The position numbers were made by a program, and so were the translations under genes. From Anaerolineaceae bacterium (lineage in GTDB: Bacteria; Chloroflexota; Anaerolineae; Anaerolineales; Anaerolineaceae), in assembly GCA_002702705.1 (NCBI GenBank), contig PABH01000044.1, forward strand, positions 1-64,000: 64,000 bases of DNA, written 5' to 3'. The notes below the pieces were generated by a model that searched no databases, had not been told where the DNA came from, and saw only the letters and a program-made list of their open reading frames with translations. Positions 35,192 to 44,108 of this stretch are shown in pieces (the stretch's first letter is position 1; each line of letters opens with the position of its first letter).

Positions 35192-38188
35192 CTACCTCAA
35201 CAATCCGGAATATCGTAACAAACGATTGTTTTCTGCGTCTGCCAGCCATATGGTGGCATCCAACCCACTGGAAATACCATTTGTTATCCCAAAAGACCCT
35301 TCATCAACACCGTTTTGCCCAAAAACAGATAACGGCTTCCCTTCACCAGAAAACACGAGCACCCGGTATCCTTCTGGATCTGTTATATAAATATTACCCT
35401 GATAGTCACTAGTAAGAAAAGGTTTGTTATCTATCGACATACTTTCCCACCCTTGAATAGGAAAACTTGCGACATACGATCCATCCTGTGTAAAAATCGC
35501 TACTCGCATGTTCCAGGTGTCTGCTATATATACCTTTTCATCCTTCCCTAATGTGATTCCTACTGGCTCATCTAATTTGGATTCACCTTCTTTTTCGAAT
35601 TCAAACAAAGCCTTACCTTCTGAAGAATAAGCTACAACACGTTTATTGCCTGTATCTGTAACAAAAATTCTTCCATCGGGAGAAACTGCTATTCCACGAG
35701 GACCCCACAACCGGTCTAATCCTTCTTCCGCAAGTCCAGACTTACCCCATTGAATCAAAAAATTTCCTTGGGAATCAAATTTTTGAATACGATGATTCCA
35801 GGTGTCTGCCACATAAACATTGTTTTCACTATCTATCGTTATTCCCCACGGTTCATTAAACGTTCCCGGCAATGGAGGATTTTGATTTTCCAAAGTTTGT
35901 CTTCCCCAACTATTTACCAGATCCCCATTCTGGTTATATTTAACTACGCGCGAATTACCAGTGTCTAAAACGTACAAGCTGCCATCTGGACCAACAGAAA
36001 TATTTCTGGGATTATTTAATCCACCAGATGAAATTGTTAAATCTGCGTTTATATTTTTCCAAATGCCGGCGTAAAGATCTGTTTTTTCAGATTTTTCCTC
36101 AAGCATTGTATTTCCCAAACTCATTCTTAACATTTCCAAAGCGATATCTTTTTTTACATAAACACGCATTTTTTCTGCCAGTGACCAGTTTGAAGGAGGG
36201 TAAAGAGAAGAACCGGTCAAGCTTGCATAACGAGTGTAGTCTCTCGCCCAAAAGATATCCCAAAGGGCGGCACGCATATCAGCATCAGAAATCGCACTTT
36301 GAATGCGCTCCCAGGTCAGATTCTTGTAATCCTCAATAGGCCACCACAAGCGAACAACCTCAAATCGATGATACTTTGAACCCAGAAAAGCATCTAACTT
36401 ATTCCAATTTTTAGGACCGGCAATCACAACCGGTGCATCAAAAGCTTCTCGGCCTGATTCTTTTCCAAACAACACCCTGTTTGGATAATCCTTTAGGTAC
36501 CAACTCATCGGCCACGAAACCTCATCGTCATATGCAATCTTCAAATCTTTGCCAATACCTGTATGATTGGCAATAGCCTGAAGTTCATTCATGACCCATT
36601 TAACACCTGGGGCACCATGGGCATAATCAATAAACTCCGTAACATAATCAAAATTAACATAATTCACCAAAAAAGAAGTTCGGACTGTAAGTAAAAACAA
36701 TATACTAATGGCAACAAAACCAATTCTTTTTAATATCCTTACCCACTTCGGGGAAGAAATATTTACACCTCGGTTTCTTTCTACGATTTGTCCTATCCAC
36801 CATGCAGTTAATAAAAGAAATGGCACTGTGATATGTGTAGAAAGCCATGGCATTTTCTCACCGGCTAATGAGAGAGCGATAAAAATAAATATTGCCCACC
36901 ACAACACAAACGGTATGAATATATTGGACAATTTTGGTAGTTCTTTGCGGTTTTTCAAATAATACACAGCCGCGCAAAACCCGCCAATCACCGTAAAGTA
37001 TTCATACATCGGCATCACGATCAAATAATAGTACAGGGGTTGACCGCCTCGTGCGATCTGCTGCTGAGACAACCAGTAACCCAACGACCCGATAAAACCA
37101 CTAGCGAAACCGGAAAAGTTTGTAAAGAAGGTTGTATATAGCAAAACCGTAATTGTCAGAAATATCGAGAATAATTTAAGCCACCGGAATTTTCCCCAAA
37201 CATAACCCAGAACAAATGAAATTGCCGCGAATATGAAAAAAAGTAGCCATAATCGTTCACCTGTTTCACCCAGAGTCCATTCCATCCCCTGGCTTCCCAA
37301 AACAGACAGATTGATAAATGGAACGCCCGCTATCTGAACAAACAATGGATTCAGAACCAGCAATATAATTGGGGAGGAAAAGAGTAAACCCAAAGTAATC
37401 ATTAATATTAAAAGATCAAACTCTGCAGAGGCTCGCAGCGCTTTCCACTGCAAACCATGTTCTGAAATCATCCGAACCAATAAAAAACCGGCAAAAATTG
37501 CCAGATATATAAATGTGATCTCCATTGAAGAAAACATTAATGCCAATGCAGCAGCAAACAGCACTAAATACCGATCATTTCGGGTAAACAGGTAACCCAT
37601 AATCGAAAAAACCAACAGTAACATCCACGCAATAATCAGCATATCGTGCCGAATATAGCGAGAATAATACAGCATGTAGGGTGAAATCAAAAACAATGTC
37701 GATCCAACCAATGCACCCAATCTTCCGATCCATGGTTTGAGAAGTTGGGGGATTCCAATCGTAATAAAAACTCCAAGGATGGTAGGAAGTAACCGTGATG
37801 TAAAATCATTAGCGCCAAACAAAAAATTTAACAGTGCAGTTAGCTCAAATAATAATGGACCATGCATCATTGGAGTATGTACAAAACCATTTCCTGTTGA
37901 AAGCAACCATGAAAAATAAACGTGTAAACTTTCATCATGGCTCATTACCCTTGCACTTAAACCTAAAAATCGGGAAAGTATAGCAAAAGTAGTAAGTGCA
38001 AATAATAAAACTTGCTCCCAATTAAGCGAAGCAGAACGATTGAGCCAGGAAATTATTTTTGAACTACTGATTAATTCAAACTTTATTTTTTTATGAATCG
38101 CTGTCGATTCTTGTATTGTTTCCAAAAAAAAGTGATCTCCTATACGTAAAGAAATTATCAAAATTCTGAGATATACCGGATACTTCAT
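35192..38188 (-). CDS. Agl23-like membrane glycosyltransferase fused to NHL repeats
   Basis: 998 residues. After an extended cytoplasmic N-terminus come about 12 membrane helices with the glycosyltransferase-C-like signature SHDESLH and MMHGPLLFEL, as in the TIGR03663 (Agl23-like) group. A soluble region follows, then a C-terminal beta-propeller of NHL repeats (LNNPRNISVGPDGSLYVLDTG, FNEPWGITIDSENNVYVADTW, and three more). It probably transfers sugars from lipid carriers on the outer side, with the propeller binding substrates or partners. The start could be an internal Met. It ends 8 bp before the LysM/M23 gene's start. Confidence 0.82.
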   Translation of the reverse strand: MKYPVYLRILIISLRIGDHFFLETIQESTAIHKKIKFELISSSKIISWLNRSASLNWEQVLLFALTTFAILSRFLGLSARVMSHDESLHVYFSWLLSTGNGFVHTPMMHGPLLFELTALLNFLFGANDFTSRLLPTILGVFITIGIPQLLKPWIGRLGALVGSTLFLISPYMLYYSRYIRHDMLIIAWMLLLVFSIMGYLFTRNDRYLVLFAAALALMFSSMEITFIYLAIFAGFLLVRMISEHGLQWKALRASAEFDLLILMITLGLLFSSPIILLVLNPLFVQIAGVPFINLSVLGSQGMEWTLGETGERLWLLFFIFAAISFVLGYVWGKFRWLKLFSIFLTITVLLYTTFFTNFSGFASGFIGSLGYWLSQQQIARGGQPLYYYLIVMPMYEYFTVIGGFCAAVYYLKNRKELPKLSNIFIPFVLWWAIFIFIALSLAGEKMPWLSTHITVPFLLLTAWWIGQIVERNRGVNISSPKWVRILKRIGFVAISILFLLTVRTSFLVNYVNFDYVTEFIDYAHGAPGVKWVMNELQAIANHTGIGKDLKIAYDDEVSWPMSWYLKDYPNRVLFGKESGREAFDAPVVIAGPKNWNKLDAFLGSKYHRFEVVRLWWPIEDYKNLTWERIQSAISDADMRAALWDIFWARDYTRYASLTGSSLYPPSNWSLAEKMRVYVKKDIALEMLRMSLGNTMLEEKSEKTDLYAGIWKNINADLTISSGGLNNPRNISVGPDGSLYVLDTGNSRVVKYNQNGDLVNSWGRQTLENQNPPLPGTFNEPWGITIDSENNVYVADTWNHRIQKFDSQGNFLIQWGKSGLAEEGLDRLWGPRGIAVSPDGRIFVTDTGNKRVVAYSSEGKALFEFEKEGESKLDEPVGITLGKDEKVYIADTWNMRVAIFTQDGSYVASFPIQGWESMSIDNKPFLTSDYQGNIYITDPEGYRVLVFSGEGKPLSVFGQNGVDEGSFGITNGISSGLDATIWLADAENNRLLRYSGLLR

Positions 38189-38317
38189 TTTATATCGCCC
38201 CGATAGACTACAAAATAAGCTCTTATACCTGTTTTAAATAAGGCATTTAAGCTTACCCTTCCCCCGTGACAGCAGCCAGTTTCAAGGATATGATGTTAAC
38301 AACATGGAGAATTCAAT

Positions 38318-38980
38318 ATGCAAAAACATTCATTTCTCTACAAACGCAAGTTAAATCCTTTACCTTATGTTTTATTTGCAGGATTATTCATCGGATTAAT
38401 TTCAAGCTGGTTCATATTTTCGAATCAAAATCCAGTGAAAGAATTAATCCTTTCAGAAACACCTATATCTTCACCAACCGCGACCCTCAATTCTCCAACC
38501 CGGTCAAAAATTGTTGAAACCACCACACCCCAAATAAGCGTGCCAGAAACTGCAGAAATTGGAAAACCGGCTCCTGATTTCATCTTAAAGACGATTAACG
38601 GAAAAGAAGTTAAACTATCCAATTTTGTAGGTAAAGCGGTTCTGATAAATATTTGGGCAAGCTGGTGTCCACCATGTCGATATGAAATGCCTGCGATTCA
38701 GAAGGCTTATGAGAAATACGAAAAAGACAAATTGATCGTTTTAGGAATAAACTTTACAGCACAGGATAATATTAAAGATGTTGAATCCTTTGTAAAAGAG
38801 TTTTCGCTTACCTTCCCTATTTTGCTCGATGAAACCGGTGAAGTTAGTTCAAAATTGTATGGAATGCGTGGATTACCTACCAGCTATTTCATAAACCAAG
38901 ACGGCATTCTTAAACGCATACAAGTAGGCGCCATGCAGCCGGAAGAGTTAGAAGATTACCTAGCTGAAATCATACAGTAA
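38318..38980 (+). CDS. TlpA/ResA-like membrane thioredoxin
   Basis: 220 residues: N-terminal membrane anchor (about 15-34), Ser/Thr/Pro linker, then a thioredoxin domain with WASWCPPCRYEMP and the cis-Pro loop GLPTSYFI. Such proteins reduce thiols of apocytochromes or copper proteins (CcmG, ResA, TlpA) outside the membrane. It is convergent with a CcdA-like gene 23 bp away, which could supply its electrons. GGAG lies upstream of the ATG. Confidence 0.9.
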   Translation: MQKHSFLYKRKLNPLPYVLFAGLFIGLISSWFIFSNQNPVKELILSETPISSPTATLNSPTRSKIVETTTPQISVPETAEIGKPAPDFILKTINGKEVKLSNFVGKAVLINIWASWCPPCRYEMPAIQKAYEKYEKDKLIVLGINFTAQDNIKDVESFVKEFSLTFPILLDETGEVSSKLYGMRGLPTSYFINQDGILKRIQVGAMQPEELEDYLAEIIQ

Positions 38981-39003
38981 TCAAAATTTTTTCTCAGCTT
39001 TTG

Positions 39004-39744
39004 TCAGGTTGTTTTTACAGCCTTTCCACTCAGATAACCCACATAAGCTGGGACAAGCGGCAAAACACAGGGAGAAAGAAAAGAAAGCAGCCCTGCCGCC
39101 ACGGCAATTATGTAAGTTGGTGTTGCTGTACTCCCAAGCGGTAAATCAATAAAATAACCATTCTGCAATGCCCATATTGCAATCACTGTCATACGATCAA
39201 AAACCATCATTAATCCGATGATAATCAACATTCCGCCGCTAACAATCTCAACCCAGCGCACATAATGCCGAAAACGTGAGATAAAACGCACCGCCTGCCC
39301 CATACCAAGACTTATCGCCAAAAAAGGTATACCTAATCCTAGCGCATATCCACTAGAAAGAATCATAGCCTGAAGAGATGTTTGCTGGCTCAAACCAAGG
39401 GTAAGAATAGCGCCTAACGTTGTTCCGATGCAAGGCGTCCAACCTGCGGCAAAAAACACTCCCATCATCACAGAAGATAATAATGTCCCTCCTTTTCCCG
39501 GGTTCCAATGGATTCTCATTTCATTATTTAACCAGGGGATTTTGATAATCTTTAATGTGAAGAGCCCTAATAATATTACGACAATCCCACCAATTCTGCC
39601 TAAAATTGATTTGTAATTTCCAAAAACTTGTCCAATAACAGTTGCTGCCCCGCCCCAGCCAACAATAAATACGATTGAAAAACCCAATACAAATAATATT
39701 GCATGTAAAAATGTATTGATACGGATATTGATATTTTTTTTCAT
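39004..39744 (-). CDS. ccdA: CcdA-like thiol transporter, circularly permuted
   Basis: 246 residues from an ATG with GGGAAAAG upstream. The protein begins with what is normally the second part of CcdA (FLHAILFVLGFSIVF), continues through the second active-site helix (FFAAGWTPCIGTTLGAIL) and the remaining helices, and ends with the segment that normally starts CcdA (AAGLLSFLSPCVLPLVP, then AYVGYLSG). Both redox cysteines are therefore kept, but the helix order is 2-6 then 1. Nothing like the missing first helix lies upstream of the start. It should still pass electrons from cytoplasmic thioredoxin to TlpA. Confidence 0.8.
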   Translation of the reverse strand: MKKNINIRINTFLHAILFVLGFSIVFIVGWGGAATVIGQVFGNYKSILGRIGGIVVILLGLFTLKIIKIPWLNNEMRIHWNPGKGGTLLSSVMMGVFFAAGWTPCIGTTLGAILTLGLSQQTSLQAMILSSGYALGLGIPFLAISLGMGQAVRFISRFRHYVRWVEIVSGGMLIIIGLMMVFDRMTVIAIWALQNGYFIDLPLGSTATPTYIIAVAAGLLSFLSPCVLPLVPAYVGYLSGKAVKTT

Positions 39745-40054
39745 GAGAACTTTTCCCGCGTCCTTGAATGCCAATTTTTTTCTTTCATTTTATAAAGTGA
39801 ATTGCCATTAATGAAATATAGTTTCCACCTGTGTTTCCTCCAAGTAGTGAAAACAAACGAGATGGCGTTCGAATAAATATGAATCTGTTCATATTAGTAA
39901 GCACAATTTGATTCAATTGATCATAACAGCGTCTTTTGTGATCATCCATGCGCCAAATTGCCGGCAATTTAACAGGCAAATATGCCTATTGCCCATCATT
40001 TCTATGCCTTTTACAATTTATACAGCTTCATAATATTAAAAAGGAGGGGCAGGA
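39745..40054. other. Divergent region between ccdA and operon B
   Basis: About 310 bp with no gene. It carries the palindrome described separately, and AAGGAGGGGC ribosome site for the first gene of operon B. Confidence 0.5.
39974..39987. promoter_or_regulatory. AGGCA-N4-TGCCT palindrome upstream of operon B
   Basis: AGGCA-AATA-TGCCT in the flank AACAGGCA..TGCCTATTG, the same as the site before operon A and at almost the same distance (68 bp) from the first start codon. Confidence 0.62.
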
Positions 40055-40552
40055 ATGCCAAGACCAAAGAAAATTCCATCAAAACTTAGAAATCAAAAAC
40101 CCCAATCAAAAAAAAATATCATGCCGATTTTTTTAATTATCGGTGGATTATTAGTACTGATTGCAGCTTTTTTCGCATTTCAAAAAAAACCGGTTCAATA
40201 TACTCCAGAAGTTGTTGGAAATCCCAGTTTACGCGTAGATAAAGAAAAAATAGATATGGGTAATGTAAGATTAGGGAATACCGTTCAAGCCTCTTTTGAG
40301 ATTACTAATGTTGGTGATAAACCACTGAAATTTTCTAAGGAACCTTATGTAGAAGTCAAACAAGGGTGTTGACCGCCCACCCCTGTCATCGGTTCGATGA
40401 CTCTCAAACCTGGCGAATCAACAACAGTGTCAATGCAATTTATGATGCACGGAAATATGGGCGGCTTTCATGACTTTAGAGTCCACCTTCCTAACAATGA
40501 CCCAGAAAATAAAGATATCACGCTCGTCGTTCTCTCAAACTGGGTACCATAA
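40055..40552 (+). CDS. DUF1573-like putative selenoprotein (in-frame UGA, codon 106), operon B
   Basis: 165 residues if UGA at 40370-40372 is read through. Layout: basic N-terminus, one membrane helix (about 27-45), Ig-like domain with ITNVGDKPLKFS, then Gly-Cys-UGA and a 59-codon continuation (PPTPVIGSMTLKPGEST, Met-rich MMHGNMGG, LSNWVP) ending in TAA. The continuation matches the operon A copy closely with mostly synonymous changes, so it is under protein-level selection. ATG has a strong ribosome site (AAGGAGGGGC). A Cys-Sec pair near Met/His residues suggests a thiol/copper redox step such as CuA loading, comparable in role to Sco; this is inference. The selenium machinery lies outside the window if present. 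Confidence 0.77.
40385..40401 (+). promoter_or_regulatory. Candidate bacterial SECIS hairpin (operon B)
   Basis: GTCATC-GGTTC-GATGAC, six pairs with a five-base loop whose first two bases are G. The stem starts 12 nt after the TGA. The sequence is identical to that in operon A across the stem and loop. Confidence 0.72.
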
Positions 40553-40646
40553 TTATTCAGTGATCTTTGAAATTTAGTGTACAAATAGGGTTCAAGGCAG
40601 GCATAATGCCTGCCTTGGATTCATTAAATAGTCAATCAATTTTTAT

Positions 40647-40660
40647 AGGCAATTATGCCT
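40647..40660. promoter_or_regulatory. AGGCA-N4-TGCCT palindrome before the PCYCGC gene, operon B
   Basis: AGGCA-ATTA-TGCCT with flanks ATA..ATT that extend the symmetry. It sits in the gap between the putative selenoprotein and the PCYCGC lipoprotein, 93 bp before the latter. Operon A has no equivalent, so operon B may have a second, internal promoter. Confidence 0.6.
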
Positions 40661-40752
40661 ATTGTTAACCATGTGCTTTAACTCTCATAAATTAGCTTAT
40701 TACACAATATACTTCAATATAAGAAAAGTCCTCTAACACAACAAAGGTGCAC

Positions 40753-41229
40753 ATGAAACATACTATTTTTTCTCGATTTACTTCTCACAGCCTCCAACTG
40801 GCCCTAATAATCATTCTTTTAGTTTCAGCCCTTCTCCTGACTGGCTGCGGCGCATCAACAACAAACAATGATCAAATTGAAATGGCATCTATGTCCAGTA
40901 TGCCTGCTGAAGTTCAAAATGCTCCCTCTATAGTGCGCGAAGCTTACCAATTTGCGGTAGCAAATCCGGAAGCACTAAAAAACGTACCTTGTTACTGTGG
41001 TTGCAATGCAGTAGGGCACACATCAAATTATTCTTGTTATGTAAAAGAAGTCAAAGAAACGGGTGAAATCATTTTTGATCAACATGCTCTCGGATGTTCG
41101 ATTTGTGTAGATATTGCACAAGATGTGATTAAGATGACAAAAGATGGAAAAACGCCATCCGAAATTCGGACAATCATTGATAGCACTTATGCTCAATTTG
41201 GGCCATCAAACATGCCTCCTGTTCAATAA
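40753..41229 (+). CDS. PCYCGC-motif lipoprotein, operon B
   Basis: 158 residues with lipobox (LLTGC) and the same six cysteines as its operon A paralogue: PCYCGC, SCYVK and GCSIC. Sequence around the motif (CNAVGHTSNYSCYV) is nearly the same in both copies, marking the functional core, while the signal peptide differs. ATG at 40753 follows AAAGGTG; a GTG two codons upstream mirrors the operon A arrangement. Confidence 0.86.
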   Translation: MKHTIFSRFTSHSLQLALIIILLVSALLLTGCGASTTNNDQIEMASMSSMPAEVQNAPSIVREAYQFAVANPEALKNVPCYCGCNAVGHTSNYSCYVKEVKETGEIIFDQHALGCSICVDIAQDVIKMTKDGKTPSEIRTIIDSTYAQFGPSNMPPVQ

Positions 41230-41235
41230 ACAATC

Positions 41236-41718
41236 ATGATGCGTCAATCGCCAAACATTTTAAAACAAAATAAATTGAAACAGTGGACAAGAATCACAAT
41301 ACTGCTTCTATTATGTCTGGTAATTCTTTTCGTGCCTTTTCCCATTCCTGATGCTCCTCCAACAGATAGACATATCCGTATTGAAGCCAGCATGTTTCAA
41401 TTCACACCGAGTGAAATAAAGATTAATAAAGGTGACCATGTAACGGTCGATCTTGTTTCAACTGATGTAGTGCACGGTTTTTCATTGGATGGTTACAACT
41501 TTGAACTAAAAGCTGATCCAGGACAAACAAGCAGCGGCTCATTTATCGCAAATCGAACAGGTGTTTTCCGTTTTCGATGTTCCGTTGCTTGTGGAAATCT
41601 TCATCCGTTCATGATCGGAAAGCTTCAAATTGGTCCAAACCTTTTATTATTCAGAGGAATTATCCTCGGATTTTTGGCAATCATCGTGGCTTTACTTTCT
41701 ATAAAAACAAAAAAATAA
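41236..41718 (+). CDS. Small CuA-domain membrane protein, operon B
   Basis: 160 residues with a membrane helix at each end (about 19-34 and 137-154). CuA ligands: His80 (DVVHGF), Cys115, Cys119, His123 and Met126 (CSVACGNLHPFM). Starts 6 bp after the PCYCGC gene. All ligands are retained in both paralogues, so both are probably functional. Confidence 0.87.
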   Translation: MMRQSPNILKQNKLKQWTRITILLLLCLVILFVPFPIPDAPPTDRHIRIEASMFQFTPSEIKINKGDHVTVDLVSTDVVHGFSLDGYNFELKADPGQTSSGSFIANRTGVFRFRCSVACGNLHPFMIGKLQIGPNLLLFRGIILGFLAIIVALLSIKTKK

Positions 41719-41737
41719 ATGAAAACCAGGTTTATAA

Positions 41738-43063
41738 ATGACTCGTCTTGATTTAACACAATTTCCAATAATTCAAAAAATACTTTATAGTCGTTGGCCG
41801 CAGTTTCTTGTACGTGCAATTACATTAGCTGGTTTTATTTTCACCATCTTAGCCGGCATTTTGGGATCGATTGTAGGCAGCCACAATTTTGCCATCATTT
41901 TTGTTTGGATTGCCTGGTGGACCGCCTTAAAACTTTTTTTCATACCATTTGGCGGCCGGTCGTGGTGTTCGATCTGTCCAATTCCAATGCCTGGCGAGTG
42001 GCTGCAGAATGGCGGCATACTACAACCCTCTGGTAAAGGCATCGGGCTGCGAAAAAAATGGCCTAAAGTTCTTCGTGGAAACTGGCTGCAAGCAGGCGGA
42101 TTCTTAATGGTTGGATTGTTTGGCGCATTAACTTTGACATCTGCTCGAATAACCGCAATTATTTTATTGGCGATAATCGTTCTGGCTCTTTTGCTCAGTC
42201 TGATCTACGAACGCCGGTCTTTTTGTAATTACCTTTGCCCCATAGGTGGTTTTACAGGGTTATATGCTCAGGCAGGACCGGTGGAAGTTCGTGTTAAAAA
42301 TGCGAAAGTCTGTGCCGAACACGCTGAAAAAACCTGCTACAATGCATGCCCATGGGGTCAGTATCCTCTGGCGTTAAAATCAAGTGCAAACTGCGGATTG
42401 TGCATGGAATGTTTACGTGTATGCCCCACCGATAATATTGCAGTAAACATGCGTCCTTGGGGCAGTGATTTTGGTCCGAAAACTAAACATCGTCTGGATG
42501 AAGCGTTTCTTGGGTTGGTGATGTTGGCAAGCGTTCTAGTGGATTCCGCAGTTTTTCTCGGACCTTGGGGACAGCTCAAGACTGCGGCCTACGAAATAGG
42601 CAGTATTCCATGGTTTATCTTTGCCGGTATTTTTCTTTTTGGAGCTTTGGTCGTTCTACCTGGTTTTTATGCGGCATCGGTATGGGTCGCGAATCGAATG
42701 GGCAATATACAGAACTCTTTTCGTAAATCCCTGTCCCATTTTAGCCAGGTTCTCGTCCCGCTGGGATTAATCGCCTGGATTGCTTTTACAGTTTCTTTTG
42801 CATTTGTTAAATTCACCTACATATTACCAGTGATTTCCGATCCTTTTGGGTGGGGATGGAACCTGATTGGGAATTCCAACACTGCCTGGGTAGGAGAAAC
42901 GACCACTTTTAGTTTATTTTTTCAGGTAATTCTCCTGTCGCTTGGTTTGTTTTGGGCAAGTCGTGTAGCAAGGCAAATTAGCGATTCGACGAAACAGGCG
43001 CTACCTTTAATCGCATTTTGTGCTGTATTTAACCTCAGCCTCTTATGGCTATTGATTGGATAA
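41738..43063 (+). CDS. NapH/NosR-like membrane polyferredoxin, operon B
   Basis: 441 residues, the same length as the operon A copy. Cys77/Cys80 (SWCSICP), Cys163/Cys167 (CNYLCPIGG), Cys192, Cys200, Cys204 (TCYNACPWG), and ferredoxin cysteines 219, 222, 225 and 229 (CGLCMECLRVCP). The number of complete 4Fe-4S clusters is uncertain: one is clear, and another may form from the remaining cysteines. No FMN-binding domain like NosR is present. It could oxidise quinol and feed the CuA proteins, or run the other way. Confidence 0.86.
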   Translation: MTRLDLTQFPIIQKILYSRWPQFLVRAITLAGFIFTILAGILGSIVGSHNFAIIFVWIAWWTALKLFFIPFGGRSWCSICPIPMPGEWLQNGGILQPSGKGIGLRKKWPKVLRGNWLQAGGFLMVGLFGALTLTSARITAIILLAIIVLALLLSLIYERRSFCNYLCPIGGFTGLYAQAGPVEVRVKNAKVCAEHAEKTCYNACPWGQYPLALKSSANCGLCMECLRVCPTDNIAVNMRPWGSDFGPKTKHRLDEAFLGLVMLASVLVDSAVFLGPWGQLKTAAYEIGSIPWFIFAGIFLFGALVVLPGFYAASVWVANRMGNIQNSFRKSLSHFSQVLVPLGLIAWIAFTVSFAFVKFTYILPVISDPFGWGWNLIGNSNTAWVGETTTFSLFFQVILLSLGLFWASRVARQISDSTKQALPLIAFCAVFNLSLLWLLIG

Positions 43064-43070
43064 GAACGGT

Positions 43071-44102
43071 ATGAAAAAAGAATTATTAGCTCGTTTGATA
43101 ATAATATTGTTTATTTCGTTAGCCATTGCGATTCCAGTCATAGGTCGCCTTAAATTATCGGTTAACCATAACAATGTTGTTGAATTACATGCTCGAATGC
43201 CAGAAAATGGCGGATGGAGTTTGAGCACAATCGAAGTTAAAGCCGGAAAACCATTAAAACTGCACATCACAAGCGATGATGTTATGCATGGATTTTCAAT
43301 CGGCAAATCCGATCAACCAGCATTGGAAATTACCCCTGGAGAATTCGTAGACACCACCCTTATTTTTGATACGCCTGGAAGATATACTTTTTACTGTGAT
43401 CGTTGGTGTGGACCAAACCACTGGCGAATGCGTGGAACTATTGTGGTGACCGGTGACAACCAAACCAGTCAACCAGAGCCACAACCATTATTTCTCAAAT
43501 TAGGCATTGACATTGATTCACCCTCTGATGCCGAAACAATCCCTTCCAAGCCGGTTTCTGCCGAAAATGGAGCAAAGTTCCAACATTTGTTACCCGAATA
43601 CGCCCTGCAGCGTGATACTTACAACGCAACCAGTCCAGCAAAATTGTGGATGCGATTACGTAAAGAATCCACTTTAGCCAATCTACCAGACAGCGATTTA
43701 TGGGATATCATTGCATGGATCTGGCAGCAAAATACCACAAACGACCAAGTAATAAACGGGCAAGAAATTTTTGCTAAAAATTGTGCAGCTTGCCATGGAG
43801 AAACAGGAGAAGGAGATGGCGTAATGGTGCGCGGGTTACCTGTTTGGGATCCGGGAAACCATAATTCCGGTAATGTTATGCATGAAGCAACCGGTGAAGG
43901 ATTAGTCAGACCGCCTGATTTCACAGATCCTATCCATCTTTTAGGGGTCAGCCCGGCGTTACTTGAAGGTAAAATTATTCGCGGAGGTATGGGAACCGGG
44001 ATGCCTTATTGGGGACCAATTTTCACCAATCAACAAATTGACTCACTGATAAGTTATCTATATACTTTTGCATGGAACACCAGGGCAAAAAATTCAAATT
44101 AA
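43071..44102 (+). CDS. Membrane-anchored CuA-cytochrome c fusion protein, operon B
   Basis: 343 residues: N-terminal anchor (about 5-24), CuA domain (His73 in DVMHGF; Cys109, Cys113, His117, Met120 in CDRWCGPNHWRM) and a cytochrome c domain with CAACH and the GMGTGMPYWGP axial Met region. As in operon A the residue between the CuA cysteines is Arg. It begins 7 bp after the polyferredoxin gene; a TTG 15 bp upstream would overlap that gene. Confidence 0.88.
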   Translation: MKKELLARLIIILFISLAIAIPVIGRLKLSVNHNNVVELHARMPENGGWSLSTIEVKAGKPLKLHITSDDVMHGFSIGKSDQPALEITPGEFVDTTLIFDTPGRYTFYCDRWCGPNHWRMRGTIVVTGDNQTSQPEPQPLFLKLGIDIDSPSDAETIPSKPVSAENGAKFQHLLPEYALQRDTYNATSPAKLWMRLRKESTLANLPDSDLWDIIAWIWQQNTTNDQVINGQEIFAKNCAACHGETGEGDGVMVRGLPVWDPGNHNSGNVMHEATGEGLVRPPDFTDPIHLLGVSPALLEGKIIRGGMGTGMPYWGPIFTNQQIDSLISYLYTFAWNTRAKNSN

Positions 44103-44108
44103 TTAATC

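Noticed and set aside
40055-40372. Treating the DUF1573-like genes as simply ending at TGA, or as pseudogenes
   Set aside because: The 59 codons after TGA match between two diverged copies mainly through synonymous changes, complete the domain, and end at a normal stop at the same place in both. A dead gene would not keep this twice.
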